A stretch of 64,000 nucleotides of DNA from JBBDRJ01 sp963766295 (GCA_963766295.1 CAVXYW010000002.1:1674001-1738000), one strand, 5' to 3'. Numbered from the stretch's first letter, positions 41,397 through 50,463 are shown. Notes: generated by a model from the sequence alone, not told the origin. A program made the numbers and translations.

Positions 41397-41416
41397 ATTG
41401 TAGCGTATCCGCTACA
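41397..41416 (-). promoter_or_regulatory. Operator palindrome and -10 box of the HTH/nucleotidyltransferase operon
   Basis: TGTAGCGTATCCGCTACA (41399-41416) is a perfect inverted repeat with 7 bp arms. On the minus strand TACAAT (41402-41397), a near-consensus -10, lies partly inside one arm and 6 nt before the ATG at 41390, giving a leaderless mRNA. Binding by the HTH protein would block RNA polymerase directly. Confidence 0.75.
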
Positions 41417-41439
41417 GGATGACGGCAGGGCCATCGCTC

Positions 41440-42234
41440 TTAACCGACCTTGAGGCTCTGCCCTCCGTCGACCGGTAGCAAGACGCCGGTGATGAACTTC
41501 GCGTCGTCGGACGCCAGGAATAGGGCCGCGTTGGCAACGTCCCAGGCTGTTCCCTGCTTGCCGCCGAGAGGGACTTGCTGGTCGCGCATCTTCACCATGT
41601 CGTCCCGTTCGATCCCGGTTTGCTGGACCCACGCATCGATCGCCATGGGCGTGTTCATCAACCCGGGGAGGATCGCGTTGCACCTGATTCCGTAGCGAGC
41701 GTTCCCCGCGGCCACTTGCTGCGTGAGTGCGTTCACCCCTGCTTTTGTCACTTTATAGGCAAGCATCGGCACAGCAGCGATGGACGCCACCGACGAGATG
41801 TTCACTATCGCTCCCGACTTCTGCTCACGCATCACCGGAAGCACGTGCTTGCACGTCAGAAACATCGACTTCAGATTCACGTCGACCATTAGGTCCCACG
41901 CCTTTTCGGACAAACGGACCGCGCTCCCATCGGCCGTGCCGATACCAACGTTGTTGTGCAACACGTCGATGCGCCCGAACTGATCGACACATCCCCTGGC
42001 GATCGCCTCGCACTGATCGGAGTTCGTGACGTCGGCTTCGACGCAGGTCGCTTCGCCGCCTTCGTCCCGGATGAGCTTCTCGGTCTCTTGCGCCGACTCG
42101 AGCTGTCGATCGACGAGCATCACCCTGGCTCCCTCGCGCGCAAACAGGATCGCCGTCGCTCGCCCGTTTCCGATCGTTTCGCCGGGGGTCTGCCCCGCTC
42201 CCACGACGATCGCGACTTTGTCTTTGAGTCTCAT
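41440..42234 (-). CDS. Short-chain dehydrogenase/reductase
   Basis: 264 residues. Classical SDR: cofactor loop VVGAGQTPGETIGNGRATA (a variant TGxxxGxG), acidic DRQ after strand 2, which suggests NAD(H), NNVGIG, catalytic Ser in VNISSVAS, Tyr/Lys in AYKVTKAG, and the C-terminal FITGVLLPVDGGQS. It overlaps meaB by 4 nt (ATGA), so it is probably part of the acyl-CoA operon as a hydroxyacyl-CoA or alcohol dehydrogenase. Substrate not predictable. Confidence 0.88.
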   Translation of the reverse strand: MRLKDKVAIVVGAGQTPGETIGNGRATAILFAREGARVMLVDRQLESAQETEKLIRDEGGEATCVEADVTNSDQCEAIARGCVDQFGRIDVLHNNVGIGTADGSAVRLSEKAWDLMVDVNLKSMFLTCKHVLPVMREQKSGAIVNISSVASIAAVPMLAYKVTKAGVNALTQQVAAGNARYGIRCNAILPGLMNTPMAIDAWVQQTGIERDDMVKMRDQQVPLGGKQGTAWDVANAALFLASDDAKFITGVLLPVDGGQSLKVG

Positions 42235-43190
42235 GCTTCCTCCAGCCCGAGACGTTTCATCAGTTCGTCCGCCGCTGAGTATGGGTCGAGCGTCCGCTCG
42301 AGAACGTCGTCGGTGAGCTTCTCGAACACATCGGCGCCCGCCGCCTTTTCGAGAGCCGACTTCAGTCGTTCGCCGACGATCTCTCTGATCTCAGCGGAAA
42401 AACGGGCCCGCCGTCTCGCTTCCAATCTCCCTGCGTTGCGCAGATGCGCCTCATGCGCGCGGATCGCGTCCCACAATTCATCGACTCCGTCGTCGGTGGT
42501 GGCGGATGTCATGACGATGGGGATCTCCCAATCCGCGTCACGTCCGGATCCCATCTCCAGCATCGACCGAAGATCGCGGGCTGTATCGCCGGCGCCTTCC
42601 TTGTCCGACTTGTTCACGCAGAAAACGTCGGCGACCTCGAGGATCCCGGCCTTGGCCGCCTGTATCGCATCGCCCATCCCGGGAGCCAGGACGACGATGG
42701 TCGTGTCGGCTTGCTTGGCCACTTCGACTTCGGACTGACCGACGCCGACGGTTTCGACGACTACGAAATCCGATCCGGCAGCTTCGAGCACGCGCATCGC
42801 TTCCGGTGCAGCTAGCGATAAACCTCCGAGATGTCCACGGGTGGCCATGGATCTGATGAAGACCTTCTCGTCCAGAGAGTGGGCCTGCATGCGCACGCGG
42901 TCGCCGAGAAGCGCGCCGCCGGAGAAGGGAGAAGTGGGATCGATCGCGATGACGCCGACGGCGAGATCGGCCGAACGCATGCGGTGAACGAGACCGTCGA
43001 TCAACGACGACTTCCCTGCGCCTGGTGCACCCGTGATGCCGACGGTCGATGCGTGCCCGGTAAGCGGATAAACCTCGCGGATCACATCCGATGCTTCCGC
43101 GGCGCCGTCCTCAACCAGTGAGATGAGCCGGGCGACCGCGCGTCGATCGCCTGAGCGCAAGCCCGAGACCAGATCGGTGACGGTGCTCAC
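42231..43190 (-). CDS. meaB: MeaB/ArgK-type GTPase, chaperone of the acyl-CoA mutase
   Basis: 319 residues from the GTG at 43190 (GTGA overlap with the upstream gene). P-loop GITGAPGAGKSSLIDGL, switch region PTSPFSGGALLGDRVRM, ETVGVGQSEVEV and VNKSDKEGA are the G-protein motifs of the family, which loads and protects B12 cofactor on methylmalonyl- or isobutyryl-CoA mutases. The C-terminal helix is the dimer arm. The matching mutase is at 38262-39932. Confidence 0.93.
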   Translation of the reverse strand: MSTVTDLVSGLRSGDRRAVARLISLVEDGAAEASDVIREVYPLTGHASTVGITGAPGAGKSSLIDGLVHRMRSADLAVGVIAIDPTSPFSGGALLGDRVRMQAHSLDEKVFIRSMATRGHLGGLSLAAPEAMRVLEAAGSDFVVVETVGVGQSEVEVAKQADTTIVVLAPGMGDAIQAAKAGILEVADVFCVNKSDKEGAGDTARDLRSMLEMGSGRDADWEIPIVMTSATTDDGVDELWDAIRAHEAHLRNAGRLEARRRARFSAEIREIVGERLKSALEKAAGADVFEKLTDDVLERTLDPYSAADELMKRLGLEEA

Positions 43191-43603
43191 TCGTCCGGAA
43201 ATTGCGTCGGGATCGACGCGGCCGCTTTGACCAACGCCTGCGTCGCTTCAACTTCCTGGGTGAGGGCCTTCAGATCGCCCTTCACCTGCAGCTTCCCTTG
43301 GAGAAGCGCGCGCGTCGGATCGAGCTTTCCCTTGATGATCTCTTTCCAGCGGGAGTACGGGGCGCGAATAACGAATTGGGCGCGATCGCCGACTTCCGGG
43401 GCTACAGCCTTTGCGCTCTTGCACTTGCCGTGCTCGACCTCGAACAGTCCCCAAAGATCTACGTGCAGGCCCTTGTCCGGTTCGGCTTCGACGACGAGAG
43501 TTATGTCCCGTTCCCAATCGCCGGCGGCTTCGGCGACTTCGGAACTGGAGTTGATGGCGTCCTTGAATGCCTCGAGCCATTCATCGCTGGCGAACTTGTA
43601 CAC
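43187..43603 (-). CDS. SCP2-like sterol/lipid-carrier domain protein
   Basis: 138 residues from the GTG at 43603 (YKFASDEWLEAFKDAIN), chosen because TAGCAT lies 7 nt upstream and the longer frame runs into murA. It reads like a single SCP2 domain: WERDITLVVEAEP, LWGLFEVEHGKCKSAKA, RAPYSRWKEIIKGKLDPTRA and LQVKGDLKALTQ. Such domains bind acyl-CoA or sterol-like ligands. First gene of the SCP2-meaB-SDR set, each overlapping by 4 nt. Confidence 0.75.
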   Translation of the reverse strand: MYKFASDEWLEAFKDAINSSSEVAEAAGDWERDITLVVEAEPDKGLHVDLWGLFEVEHGKCKSAKAVAPEVGDRAQFVIRAPYSRWKEIIKGKLDPTRALLQGKLQVKGDLKALTQEVEATQALVKAAASIPTQFPDE

Positions 43604-43610
43604 AACTGTG

Positions 43611-43616
43611 ATGCTA
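43611..43616 (-). promoter_or_regulatory. -10 box of the SCP2-meaB-SDR operon (leaderless)
   Basis: TAGCAT, 7 nt before the GTG at 43603; it overlaps the stop codon of murA. Confidence 0.45.
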
Positions 43617-44873
43617 GCCAGGTACGCGCTCGATAGCAGCGCCCAGCCCGGAGAGCTTGCCCTCCAAATTCTCGTAGCGCCGGTCGATGTGGATGATCTC
43701 CTCCACACGAGTTCGCCCCTTGGCGGCGAGGCCCGCGATAACAAGTGCGGCGCCGGCGCTCACGTCGGCGGCCTTGACCTCGGCTCCCGTGAGCTCTTGA
43801 ACTCCGCGGACAACCGCGTAATGGCGCTCGACCCTGACATCGGCTCCCATCCGCGACAGTTCGTCGACGTGGAAGAAGCGAGCGTCGTAGATGTTCTCGG
43901 TGATGATCGACATGCCGTCGGCCAAAGTGAGCATCGCCATCGCCATCGGCTGGAGGTCGGTAGGGAACCCCGGATAGGGCAGTGTCGATACGTCGACCGC
44001 TCGTGGACGCCTCTCCGCCACCAGGTGCACACGGTCCTCCGATGCATCGATGGTCATACCTGCATCGCTCAATGTTTCGAGCACGATCTCGAGGTGCGCG
44101 GGAACCATGTCGCGAACCGTGATCTCTCCACCAGCCGTAGCGGCTGCGAACAAGTAGGTCGCTGCTTCGAGCCTGTCCGGCATCACTTCGAAGGTTGTCG
44201 GCTTGAGTTCTTCGACTCCGTCCACTTCGATGGTGTGCGAGCCTGCGCCGTCGATCTTGGCTCCCATCTGCGTGAGGAAGTCGGCGAGGTCGGCGATCTC
44301 GGGTTCGCGTGATGCGTTCTCGATGATGGTGTGGCCCTTGGCCAAAACGCTCGCCATAAGAAGGTTCTCCGTAGCGCCGTGGCTCGGGTACTCGAGATTG
44401 AGGACGGCGCCGCGCAACCCATCGCAGGACGCCTCGACGAACCCGTGGGCAACCTTGATCTCGGCGCCCAGCTGCTCAAGTCCACGCAAGTGGATGTCGA
44501 TGGGACGTGGACCAAGGAAGTCACCCCCGGGGAGCGCCACCTTCGCCTTGCCTTCTCGCGCCAGAAGGGGGCCGAGCACAGCCGTGGATGCGCGCATCTT
44601 GCTCACGAGCTCGTAGGGAGCTTCGACACCCAGACGCTGCGGAACCGATATCTCGGCGACGCCATCGCGGAAGGTAAGCGTTGCGCCGAGCTCTCTGAGG
44701 ACGTCGGCGAACAGCCGGACGTCGACGACGTCGGCGACGCGCCGGATCTCCGAGGTGCCGGGCGCGAGCAATGCGGCAGCCAGGATCTTCAGCGCACTGT
44801 TCTTCGTTGCGCCGGAGCAGGACACCTCGCCGGACAGGGCGCGCCCGCCTTCGATCGCGTAGGCGTGGCTCAT
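43614..44873 (-). CDS. murA: UDP-N-acetylglucosamine 1-carboxyvinyltransferase
   Basis: 419 residues. Adds enolpyruvate to UDP-GlcNAc, the first committed step of peptidoglycan. The substrate Lys-Asn pair is in GATKNSALKILAAALL, and the active-site loop reads LPGGDFLGPRPIDIH. The residue after PGG is Asp, where fosfomycin-sensitive enzymes have Cys; the same replacement is known in mycobacterial MurA and gives intrinsic fosfomycin resistance. FPTDLQPM and the C-terminal NLEGKL are also present. Monocistronic between the SCP2 operon and a divergent gene. Confidence 0.96.
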   Translation of the reverse strand: MSHAYAIEGGRALSGEVSCSGATKNSALKILAAALLAPGTSEIRRVADVVDVRLFADVLRELGATLTFRDGVAEISVPQRLGVEAPYELVSKMRASTAVLGPLLAREGKAKVALPGGDFLGPRPIDIHLRGLEQLGAEIKVAHGFVEASCDGLRGAVLNLEYPSHGATENLLMASVLAKGHTIIENASREPEIADLADFLTQMGAKIDGAGSHTIEVDGVEELKPTTFEVMPDRLEAATYLFAAATAGGEITVRDMVPAHLEIVLETLSDAGMTIDASEDRVHLVAERRPRAVDVSTLPYPGFPTDLQPMAMAMLTLADGMSIITENIYDARFFHVDELSRMGADVRVERHYAVVRGVQELTGAEVKAADVSAGAALVIAGLAAKGRTRVEEIIHIDRRYENLEGKLSGLGAAIERVPG

Positions 44874-44940
44874 GAACGTCCCAGGCTAACCGCCAAACAA
44901 TGCCTGCGGAAGGCATGGATGGGCTGTACCCTCACCCGAA

Positions 44941-45993
44941 ATGGCACACCGGCGTCTAGGCATCCTCGCCGCGGTCGGAATACTTGCGATCGCCGCGATC
45001 GTTCCGCAGCTTGTGTCCGGGGCACCCCCGGACACGGCTGGTGTGCCGTCCACCGATGTTCTGATCCGAGTCGTCCGGCCTCAATCAGCGACGCCCGGGG
45101 ACTCCGGAACCGCACAGCAAGTCGGAACGGCGTCGTCGGCGTCGTCCTCGGAGGCTGGCTCCACGGGAAGGAAGCAGATCAACGTCGTAAACAACTCCGA
45201 TAACGCACGGGCGCGCGCCGGTGACGTCGTTTACGACCAACGACAAGACAACGTCACGATCGAAGAACAAGGGTCGGCGCACACCGTCGAGGTGTTCAAG
45301 GAGCGCACGACCACGACGAAAACTACGGACGCTTCAACGGCCGAAGAGCCGTGCCCCAAAGCCACCACGTGCGAGCGTTACCAGCTTCGTCGCGCGCGGC
45401 TTCCGTCAACCAGCTCGGGCCGAGTGGACATCCCCTACAGGTTCAATGACGAGGGACGCCGCAACCTACGAGCTCCTGCGGGGCTGCTCGAATCGGCGTT
45501 CCGTTCCAGTGCGCAGCAGTGGAAGAGCTGGAACTCCAACCTGAACTTCATCCACCAGGGAACGACGACGGCTACGTTCGCCGCCGAGGGCCCGGATGGC
45601 GGCTGCGACGACGGCACCAACGTCGTCACCTGGCACCGATTCGACGCCAGCGTCATCGCCGCCGTTTCCGTATGCACCGACGACTCCGGACGCGTGGTTC
45701 GCGATGTCGATCTGGCGATGAACGTCACCCAGCATTGGGAGGACGTGTCAGGTGAGCCGGACAGCCGGCACAGCTTCGACATCAGATCGATCGTCACTCA
45801 CGAGCTCGGGCACTGGCTGTCCTTCGCGGACATCTACGGCGGCGCCGACAGCAAGCAGACGATGTTCGGTCAGGCCGACCACGGCGAAACGAGCAAGCGA
45901 ACGCTGGCGCTCGGAGACGTGGTCGGCGTGCAGACCGCTTATCCGTGCCACACCGGCGACAGCTGTCCGCGCACTGGGATCAAGAACGACTAG
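44941..45993 (+). CDS. Secreted metzincin-like metalloprotease
   Basis: 350 residues, ATG at 44941. N-terminal signal peptide (LGILAAVGILAIAAIVPQL) followed by a low-complexity pro-region of about 100 residues. The C-terminal domain (about residue 160 onward) reads IPYRFNDEGRR ... SAFRSSAQQW, then the zinc site THELGHWLSFADIYGG and Met-turn QTMFGQ, like matrixin-type enzymes of bacteria. The third ligand seems to be Asp (HELGHxxxxxD) as in snapalysins. It has two Cys pairs. The 3' end overlaps the convergent SpoIID gene by 14 bp. Confidence 0.75.
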   Translation: MAHRRLGILAAVGILAIAAIVPQLVSGAPPDTAGVPSTDVLIRVVRPQSATPGDSGTAQQVGTASSASSSEAGSTGRKQINVVNNSDNARARAGDVVYDQRQDNVTIEEQGSAHTVEVFKERTTTTKTTDASTAEEPCPKATTCERYQLRRARLPSTSSGRVDIPYRFNDEGRRNLRAPAGLLESAFRSSAQQWKSWNSNLNFIHQGTTTATFAAEGPDGGCDDGTNVVTWHRFDASVIAAVSVCTDDSGRVVRDVDLAMNVTQHWEDVSGEPDSRHSFDIRSIVTHELGHWLSFADIYGGADSKQTMFGQADHGETSKRTLALGDVVGVQTAYPCHTGDSCPRTGIKND

Positions 45994-47620
45994 CGAGTCT
46001 GCTCAAGCGTCGGCGGACCACGAGGCGGCGTCTGGAGACCAGGACGTAAACACCTACCGCCAACAGCAGTCCTAACGCGATCTTGCCCCATGGGAGCCCG
46101 GCCGGACGAACGAGTACCACGTTCGCGGAGTGATCGACTTGGTCGTTGCCGTCGAATCCTTCTAGACGCAACACGTAGGTCGCACGGCCCTTCGCGAGCT
46201 TGTCCGGATCGAGCCGTACACCGAGCTGACGCTCCCCCGCCTCGACGATGATCTTCTCGCGGGCCACCTCGGCTCCCTCGAGGGTCAGTACGGCCGTCAC
46301 TTGTGTCGCCTTCGGCACGACGAAGTCGATGTCGACCGAGTCTTCGTGCTCGGGCGGATCGATGACGATCTCACCAGGCACGTTCACACCGGTGATGGCT
46401 ACTGGCAGCTGATAGCCATCGGGCGGCGTTACCTGCACTGCACCCGTGCCGCCCGGAACGGCCGACCAGCCACCCAGCGTCGAGTCCTTCAGCACCTGCG
46501 CGCCGGACGAAACCGAGAAGACGCCGTCTCCGGAAACCTGTGCCGCACCCACGCCGCGCTGCACACCGACGCGAATGGTTTTGCGACCCGTCCACTCCTG
46601 CGGACGCAAACCTCCGTAATACGCCGCCAGGATCTCCTCGTAGGAATCGCCACGCTCGGACCGGCCCATCGCGCCGTACTGACTCATGCCGACACCGTGG
46701 CCGTAACCACGTCCGTTCACCTTGAAACCGTTGGGCGTCTTGGAGATCGTGAATCGAGAAGACGGCAGCGTGAACGGCATTCGTTCGCCATCCGAGCGTT
46801 TTCCCGGATAGAGATCCGGGAAAACGCTCGGCGCCACGTTGCTTATCACCCGCCGAAAGCGAACGGTGGGCATCTCGAGCTCGCCGCCTTTGGTCTTGAT
46901 GAGCATGTTGCGAGCGTTCTCGTCCACGACGATTTCGGTTAGCTCGCCGTTCAGCTCGATGGCCTCGTGCAGGATCCTCTGCAGATCTTCGCGCTTGAAC
47001 GACTGCTCCCATCGATGCAACGGCGAGACACTGTCGGGCTCGTCATCGATCGCTTGTAGATAAGGACGCGGCCCGTCGGATGGATACACGACTTCGTTGG
47101 CCAAGGTTCGTCCGCCCGACGTCGAGTGATATCGCGTCAGCGCAGGCTGGCCATCGTGAAGCAAGACTTGGCCCGCCGTTTCGCGAACAGCTTGCACCCA
47201 CCGTGCCCCGCGCTCGTCGGCTTCGGCGTCCGCACCCTGATAGACCTGACAGGACGTCGTTCCACAAACGTCGAATCCGAATTGGTTCCAGTAGCCCTTG
47301 TTCGCTTCCCACAACGCGTAGGTGCGAGCGGCCACCGCTTGCGCTTTCAGCGCCTCCATCGGCCACCGCCCAGGCACTTCGCGCACACCCATCACATAAG
47401 AGTCGAGATCGAGCTCGTTGACGACGTCTAGAGCGCCGCCTCTGCGGCGCACCTCAACCGTCCCGCGAAACGGCCCGCGTCCCTCGACGCGCAAGGTGGT
47501 TCCGTCCGCCGGCCGGAAGACGACTGGAGAACCTACGGCTCCGACGGTCTGCGCAACAGCGCTCGCACGGGGGAACGCGAGCGCGGCAACTAAGAGGACG
47601 AGGGTTAGGGCACGACGCAT
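45980..47620 (-). CDS. SpoIID/LytB-domain protein with C-terminal membrane anchor
   Basis: 546 residues. A signal peptide (residues 1-24) leads to LDLDSYVMGVREVPGRWPMEALKAQAVAARTYAL, the SpoIID signature, and later NGRGYGHGVGMSQYGAMG. SpoIID proteins are lytic transglycosylases acting on peptidoglycan glycan strands; outside spore-formers the role is wall remodelling. A beta-rich extracellular region follows, and a C-terminal helix with an arginine tail (about 515-546) anchors it. It is divergent from nothing close; the atp operon ends 53 nt before its start. Confidence 0.85.
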   Translation of the reverse strand: MRRALTLVLLVAALAFPRASAVAQTVGAVGSPVVFRPADGTTLRVEGRGPFRGTVEVRRRGGALDVVNELDLDSYVMGVREVPGRWPMEALKAQAVAARTYALWEANKGYWNQFGFDVCGTTSCQVYQGADAEADERGARWVQAVRETAGQVLLHDGQPALTRYHSTSGGRTLANEVVYPSDGPRPYLQAIDDEPDSVSPLHRWEQSFKREDLQRILHEAIELNGELTEIVVDENARNMLIKTKGGELEMPTVRFRRVISNVAPSVFPDLYPGKRSDGERMPFTLPSSRFTISKTPNGFKVNGRGYGHGVGMSQYGAMGRSERGDSYEEILAAYYGGLRPQEWTGRKTIRVGVQRGVGAAQVSGDGVFSVSSGAQVLKDSTLGGWSAVPGGTGAVQVTPPDGYQLPVAITGVNVPGEIVIDPPEHEDSVDIDFVVPKATQVTAVLTLEGAEVAREKIIVEAGERQLGVRLDPDKLAKGRATYVLRLEGFDGNDQVDHSANVVLVRPAGLPWGKIALGLLLAVGVYVLVSRRRLVVRRRLSRLASRS

Positions 47621-47673
47621 GCCAGGAGACCGATGCTACCGGCGAATGTCTCCTCCGACGGTTATCTAGGAAT

Positions 47674-48072
47674 CTAGAGCAGGCCGGCCTCATCGGCGGC
47701 TTGCATACGGGCTTCCGCCCGCCACAACGCGAGACGCGCTTCTTCGTCATCGGCTTCCTGCTGCAGCTTTTCCCGCGCGCGCTCGGCCTGGTTGCGCGCA
47801 CGAGCCACATCGATATCCGATGAAACTTCGGCAGAGCGCGCGAGCACCGATACGCGGTTGTCCTTGACCTCTATGAAGCCTCCGTGAACAGCGAAGATCA
47901 TCACGTCGCTGCCGGCTTCGACCTTCAATCGCGCATGCCTGAGGACGCCGAGGAACGGTGCATGTCCGGGAAGGATGCCGATCTCGCCGTCCTCGGAGCG
48001 TGCAACAACGAAGTCGGCCTCACCCGACCACAGCTCCTTTTCCGGATCGACGATCGCGACGTCCATGGGCAT
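47674..48072 (-). CDS. atpC: ATP synthase epsilon subunit
   Basis: 132 residues, last gene of the atp operon. Beta-sandwich N-terminal domain (VAIVDPEKELWSGEADFVVA, GEIGILPGHAPFLGVL) and a C-terminal helical pair from about residue 88. It couples rotation and inhibits ATP hydrolysis in the F1 central stalk. MPMDV start at 48072, 6 nt after atpD; a second ATG two codons later is possible. Confidence 0.95.
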   Translation of the reverse strand: MPMDVAIVDPEKELWSGEADFVVARSEDGEIGILPGHAPFLGVLRHARLKVEAGSDVMIFAVHGGFIEVKDNRVSVLARSAEVSSDIDVARARNQAERAREKLQQEADDEEARLALWRAEARMQAADEAGLL

Positions 48073-48078
48073 CGTGCG

Positions 48079-49575
48079 TTACTCCGACATCGTCTTAGCT
48101 TTGGCGGCGGCATCTTCGATACCGCCGACGTAACGGAACGCCTCTTCTGGGAGGTGATCGAACTCGCCGGCGTTGAGGCGCTCGAACGAGTCGATCGTCG
48201 TCTCGAGCGGCGTGTAGTTCCCCGGGATGCCCGTGAACTTCTCGCCGACGTAGAACGGTTGCGACAGGAACCGCTGGATCTTGCGCGCACGCCCGACGAT
48301 GACCTTGTCCTCTTCGGAGAGCTCGTCGATACCGAGGATGGCGATGATGTCCTGGAGGTCCTTGTAGCGCTGGAGGATCTCCTGCGTGCGCCGTGCGACT
48401 CCGTAGTGACGCTCACCGACGTACTGCGCCTGCAGGATCCGCGACGTCGAGTCGAGCGGGTCGACGGCCGGGTAGATGCCGATCTCGACGAGCTGACGCG
48501 TAAGAACGGTCCGCGCGTCGAGGTGCGCGAAGGTCGCATGGGGAGCCGGGTCGGTGAGGTCGTCGGCAGGCACGTAAACGGCCTGCAACGACGTGATCGA
48601 ACGGCCGCGAGTCGAGGTGATGCGCTCCTGGAGCTCGCCCATCTCTTCGGTGAGGGTCGGCTGGTAGCCCACCGCCGAGGGCATCCGACCGAGCAGCGTC
48701 GAAACCTCAGACCCCGCCTGCGAGAAGCGGAACACATTGTCGATGAAGAGAAGGACGTCCTGCCGTTCCGAATCCCGGAAGTACTCCGCCACGGTGAGGG
48801 CCGACAGCGCGACGCGCAGCCGGACGCCCGGCGGCTCGTCCATCTGTCCGAATACGAGAGCCATCTTGTCGAGGACACCGGCCTCGCGCATCTCGATCCA
48901 GATGTCGTTGCCTTCACGCGTGCGTTCGCCGACGCCGGCGAACATCGAAACGCCACCGTGCTGTTGCGCGAAGCGGGAGATCATCTCCTGGATGACCATG
49001 GTCTTGCCCACGCCGGCGCCACCGAACATCCCGATCTTGCCGCCCTTGACGTAGGGAGCGAGCAGGTCGATGACCTTGATGCCCGTTTCTAGGATCTCGG
49101 ACTTCGGTTCGAGGTCGGTGTACAGCGGCGGTTCTCGATGGATCTCCCACCTCTCCTTGACTTCGACCTTCGGACCCTTGTCGATGACCTCACCGATGAC
49201 GTTCACCACACGGCCGAGGATCTCCTTGCCGACGGGCATCGTTATCGACTTCGTCGTGTTGACCGCGACGGCTCCGCGCACCAACCCGTCGGTGGGTTGC
49301 ATACAGATCGCTCGCACACGACTGAGCCCGATGTGCTGCGCTACTTCCGCGGTCACGATCCGTCGCTGACCCTGGCGATCCCCTCGGTCGATCTTGAGAG
49401 CGTGGTTGATCTCCGGCAGCGACCCAGGTGCGAACTCAACGTCGACGACCGGGCCGATGATGGATATAACGCGGCCTTTTAGCTGCGTGTCCTTTTCGGC
49501 GGCCGCTGATACTTCGTTCCACTCTGCGCTTTCCTGGTCTTCGATCGACCAGACGTCTGTTTGTGTTGTCGTCAT
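48079..49575 (-). CDS. atpD: ATP synthase beta subunit
   Basis: 498 residues, catalytic F1 subunit. Walker A GGAGVGKTMVIQE, catalytic Glu in AGVGERTREGND, Walker B VLLFIDNVFRF, and ALSALTVAEYFRD. The first 32 residues (MTTTQTDVWSIEDQESAEW) are an acidic extension before the usual KGRVISIIGPVVDVEF; the start codon has the sequence GGAGCCCGAC upstream. Function otherwise normal. Confidence 0.97.
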   Translation of the reverse strand: MTTTQTDVWSIEDQESAEWNEVSAAAEKDTQLKGRVISIIGPVVDVEFAPGSLPEINHALKIDRGDRQGQRRIVTAEVAQHIGLSRVRAICMQPTDGLVRGAVAVNTTKSITMPVGKEILGRVVNVIGEVIDKGPKVEVKERWEIHREPPLYTDLEPKSEILETGIKVIDLLAPYVKGGKIGMFGGAGVGKTMVIQEMISRFAQQHGGVSMFAGVGERTREGNDIWIEMREAGVLDKMALVFGQMDEPPGVRLRVALSALTVAEYFRDSERQDVLLFIDNVFRFSQAGSEVSTLLGRMPSAVGYQPTLTEEMGELQERITSTRGRSITSLQAVYVPADDLTDPAPHATFAHLDARTVLTRQLVEIGIYPAVDPLDSTSRILQAQYVGERHYGVARRTQEILQRYKDLQDIIAILGIDELSEEDKVIVGRARKIQRFLSQPFYVGEKFTGIPGNYTPLETTIDSFERLNAGEFDHLPEEAFRYVGGIEDAAAKAKTMSE

Positions 49576-49584
49576 GTCGGGCTC

Positions 49585-50463
49585 CTATCCAACTCCGGCG
49601 GCCATCTTGCGCAGCGCCTCGGCACCGCCGACGATGTCGGCGATCTCACTAGTGATCTCGGACTGACGGGCTTGGTTGGCCACGCGCGTCAGGTTCTTGA
49701 TGAGCTCGTCGGCGTTGTCTGTGGCCGCAGACATCGCGCGCCGGCGCGCGGCATGCTCACTTGCGGCCGCTTCGAGCAGCGCCTGGAAGATCTTCACCTC
49801 GACGTACATCGGCAGCAGCTCGTCGAGGATGCCTTCCGGGCTCGGCTCGAACTCGAACGTCGCACCGAGCTCCTTGCCGCCCTCGATCTCTTCGGCGGCG
49901 AGCGGAAGTAGTTCGGTAACCGATGCCGTCTGCGTCATTATCGATTTGAACTCTGTGTAAACGATCCGGACGCTACCGATCTTGCCCTCAGAGAAATCGG
50001 CCACCACGCGCTCCCCGATCTCGCGAGCTGCTTCATAAGTCGGCGCATCGGAGAACCCCGACCATTCGGCCTCGGTTGGGATCTTGCGGAACCTGAAGGC
50101 GGCTAAAGCCTTGCGTCCGATGGCATACGTGAGCGCGTTCGGCGACTCGCGGCGGGTGCGCTCGAATAGCCGGAGGACATTCGCGTTGTAGGCGCCGGCC
50201 AACCCGCGGTCGGCCGCCATGACGATGTAGGCCACCGGGCGATCGTCGTGACTTTGCAGGATCGGGTGGTCGACGGTTCCCGCGGTAGCCGCCAGATCGC
50301 GGATCACTTGATTCAGACGTTCGGCGAAAGGTCTCGACTCGCGGACACGGCGCTCGGCTCGGACGATCCTAGACGCAGCGATCAGCTCGAACGACTTCGT
50401 GATCTTCTGCGTCGATTCGACGGTTTTGATCCGTCTCCGAAGCTCGCGAAGTTGTCCGGCCAT
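49585..50463 (-). CDS. atpG: ATP synthase gamma subunit
   Basis: 292 residues, the rotating central stalk. N-terminal coiled-coil helix LRELRRRIKTVESTQKITKS, DRGLAGAYNANVLR in the Rossmann-like core, and the C-terminal helix AMSAATDNADELIKNLTRVANQARQ. Standard size, 9 nt from its neighbours on each side. Confidence 0.96.
   Translation of the reverse strand: MAGQLRELRRRIKTVESTQKITKSFELIAASRIVRAERRVRESRPFAERLNQVIRDLAATAGTVDHPILQSHDDRPVAYIVMAADRGLAGAYNANVLRLFERTRRESPNALTYAIGRKALAAFRFRKIPTEAEWSGFSDAPTYEAAREIGERVVADFSEGKIGSVRIVYTEFKSIMTQTASVTELLPLAAEEIEGGKELGATFEFEPSPEGILDELLPMYVEVKIFQALLEAAASEHAARRRAMSAATDNADELIKNLTRVANQARQSEITSEIADIVGGAEALRKMAAGVG

Noticed and set aside
38262..43603. A single operon joining the mutase and meaB genes
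   Set aside because: A plus-strand MarR gene and the HTH/nucleotidyltransferase pair lie between them, and the meaB group has its own -10 box, so they are neighbours but not one transcript.
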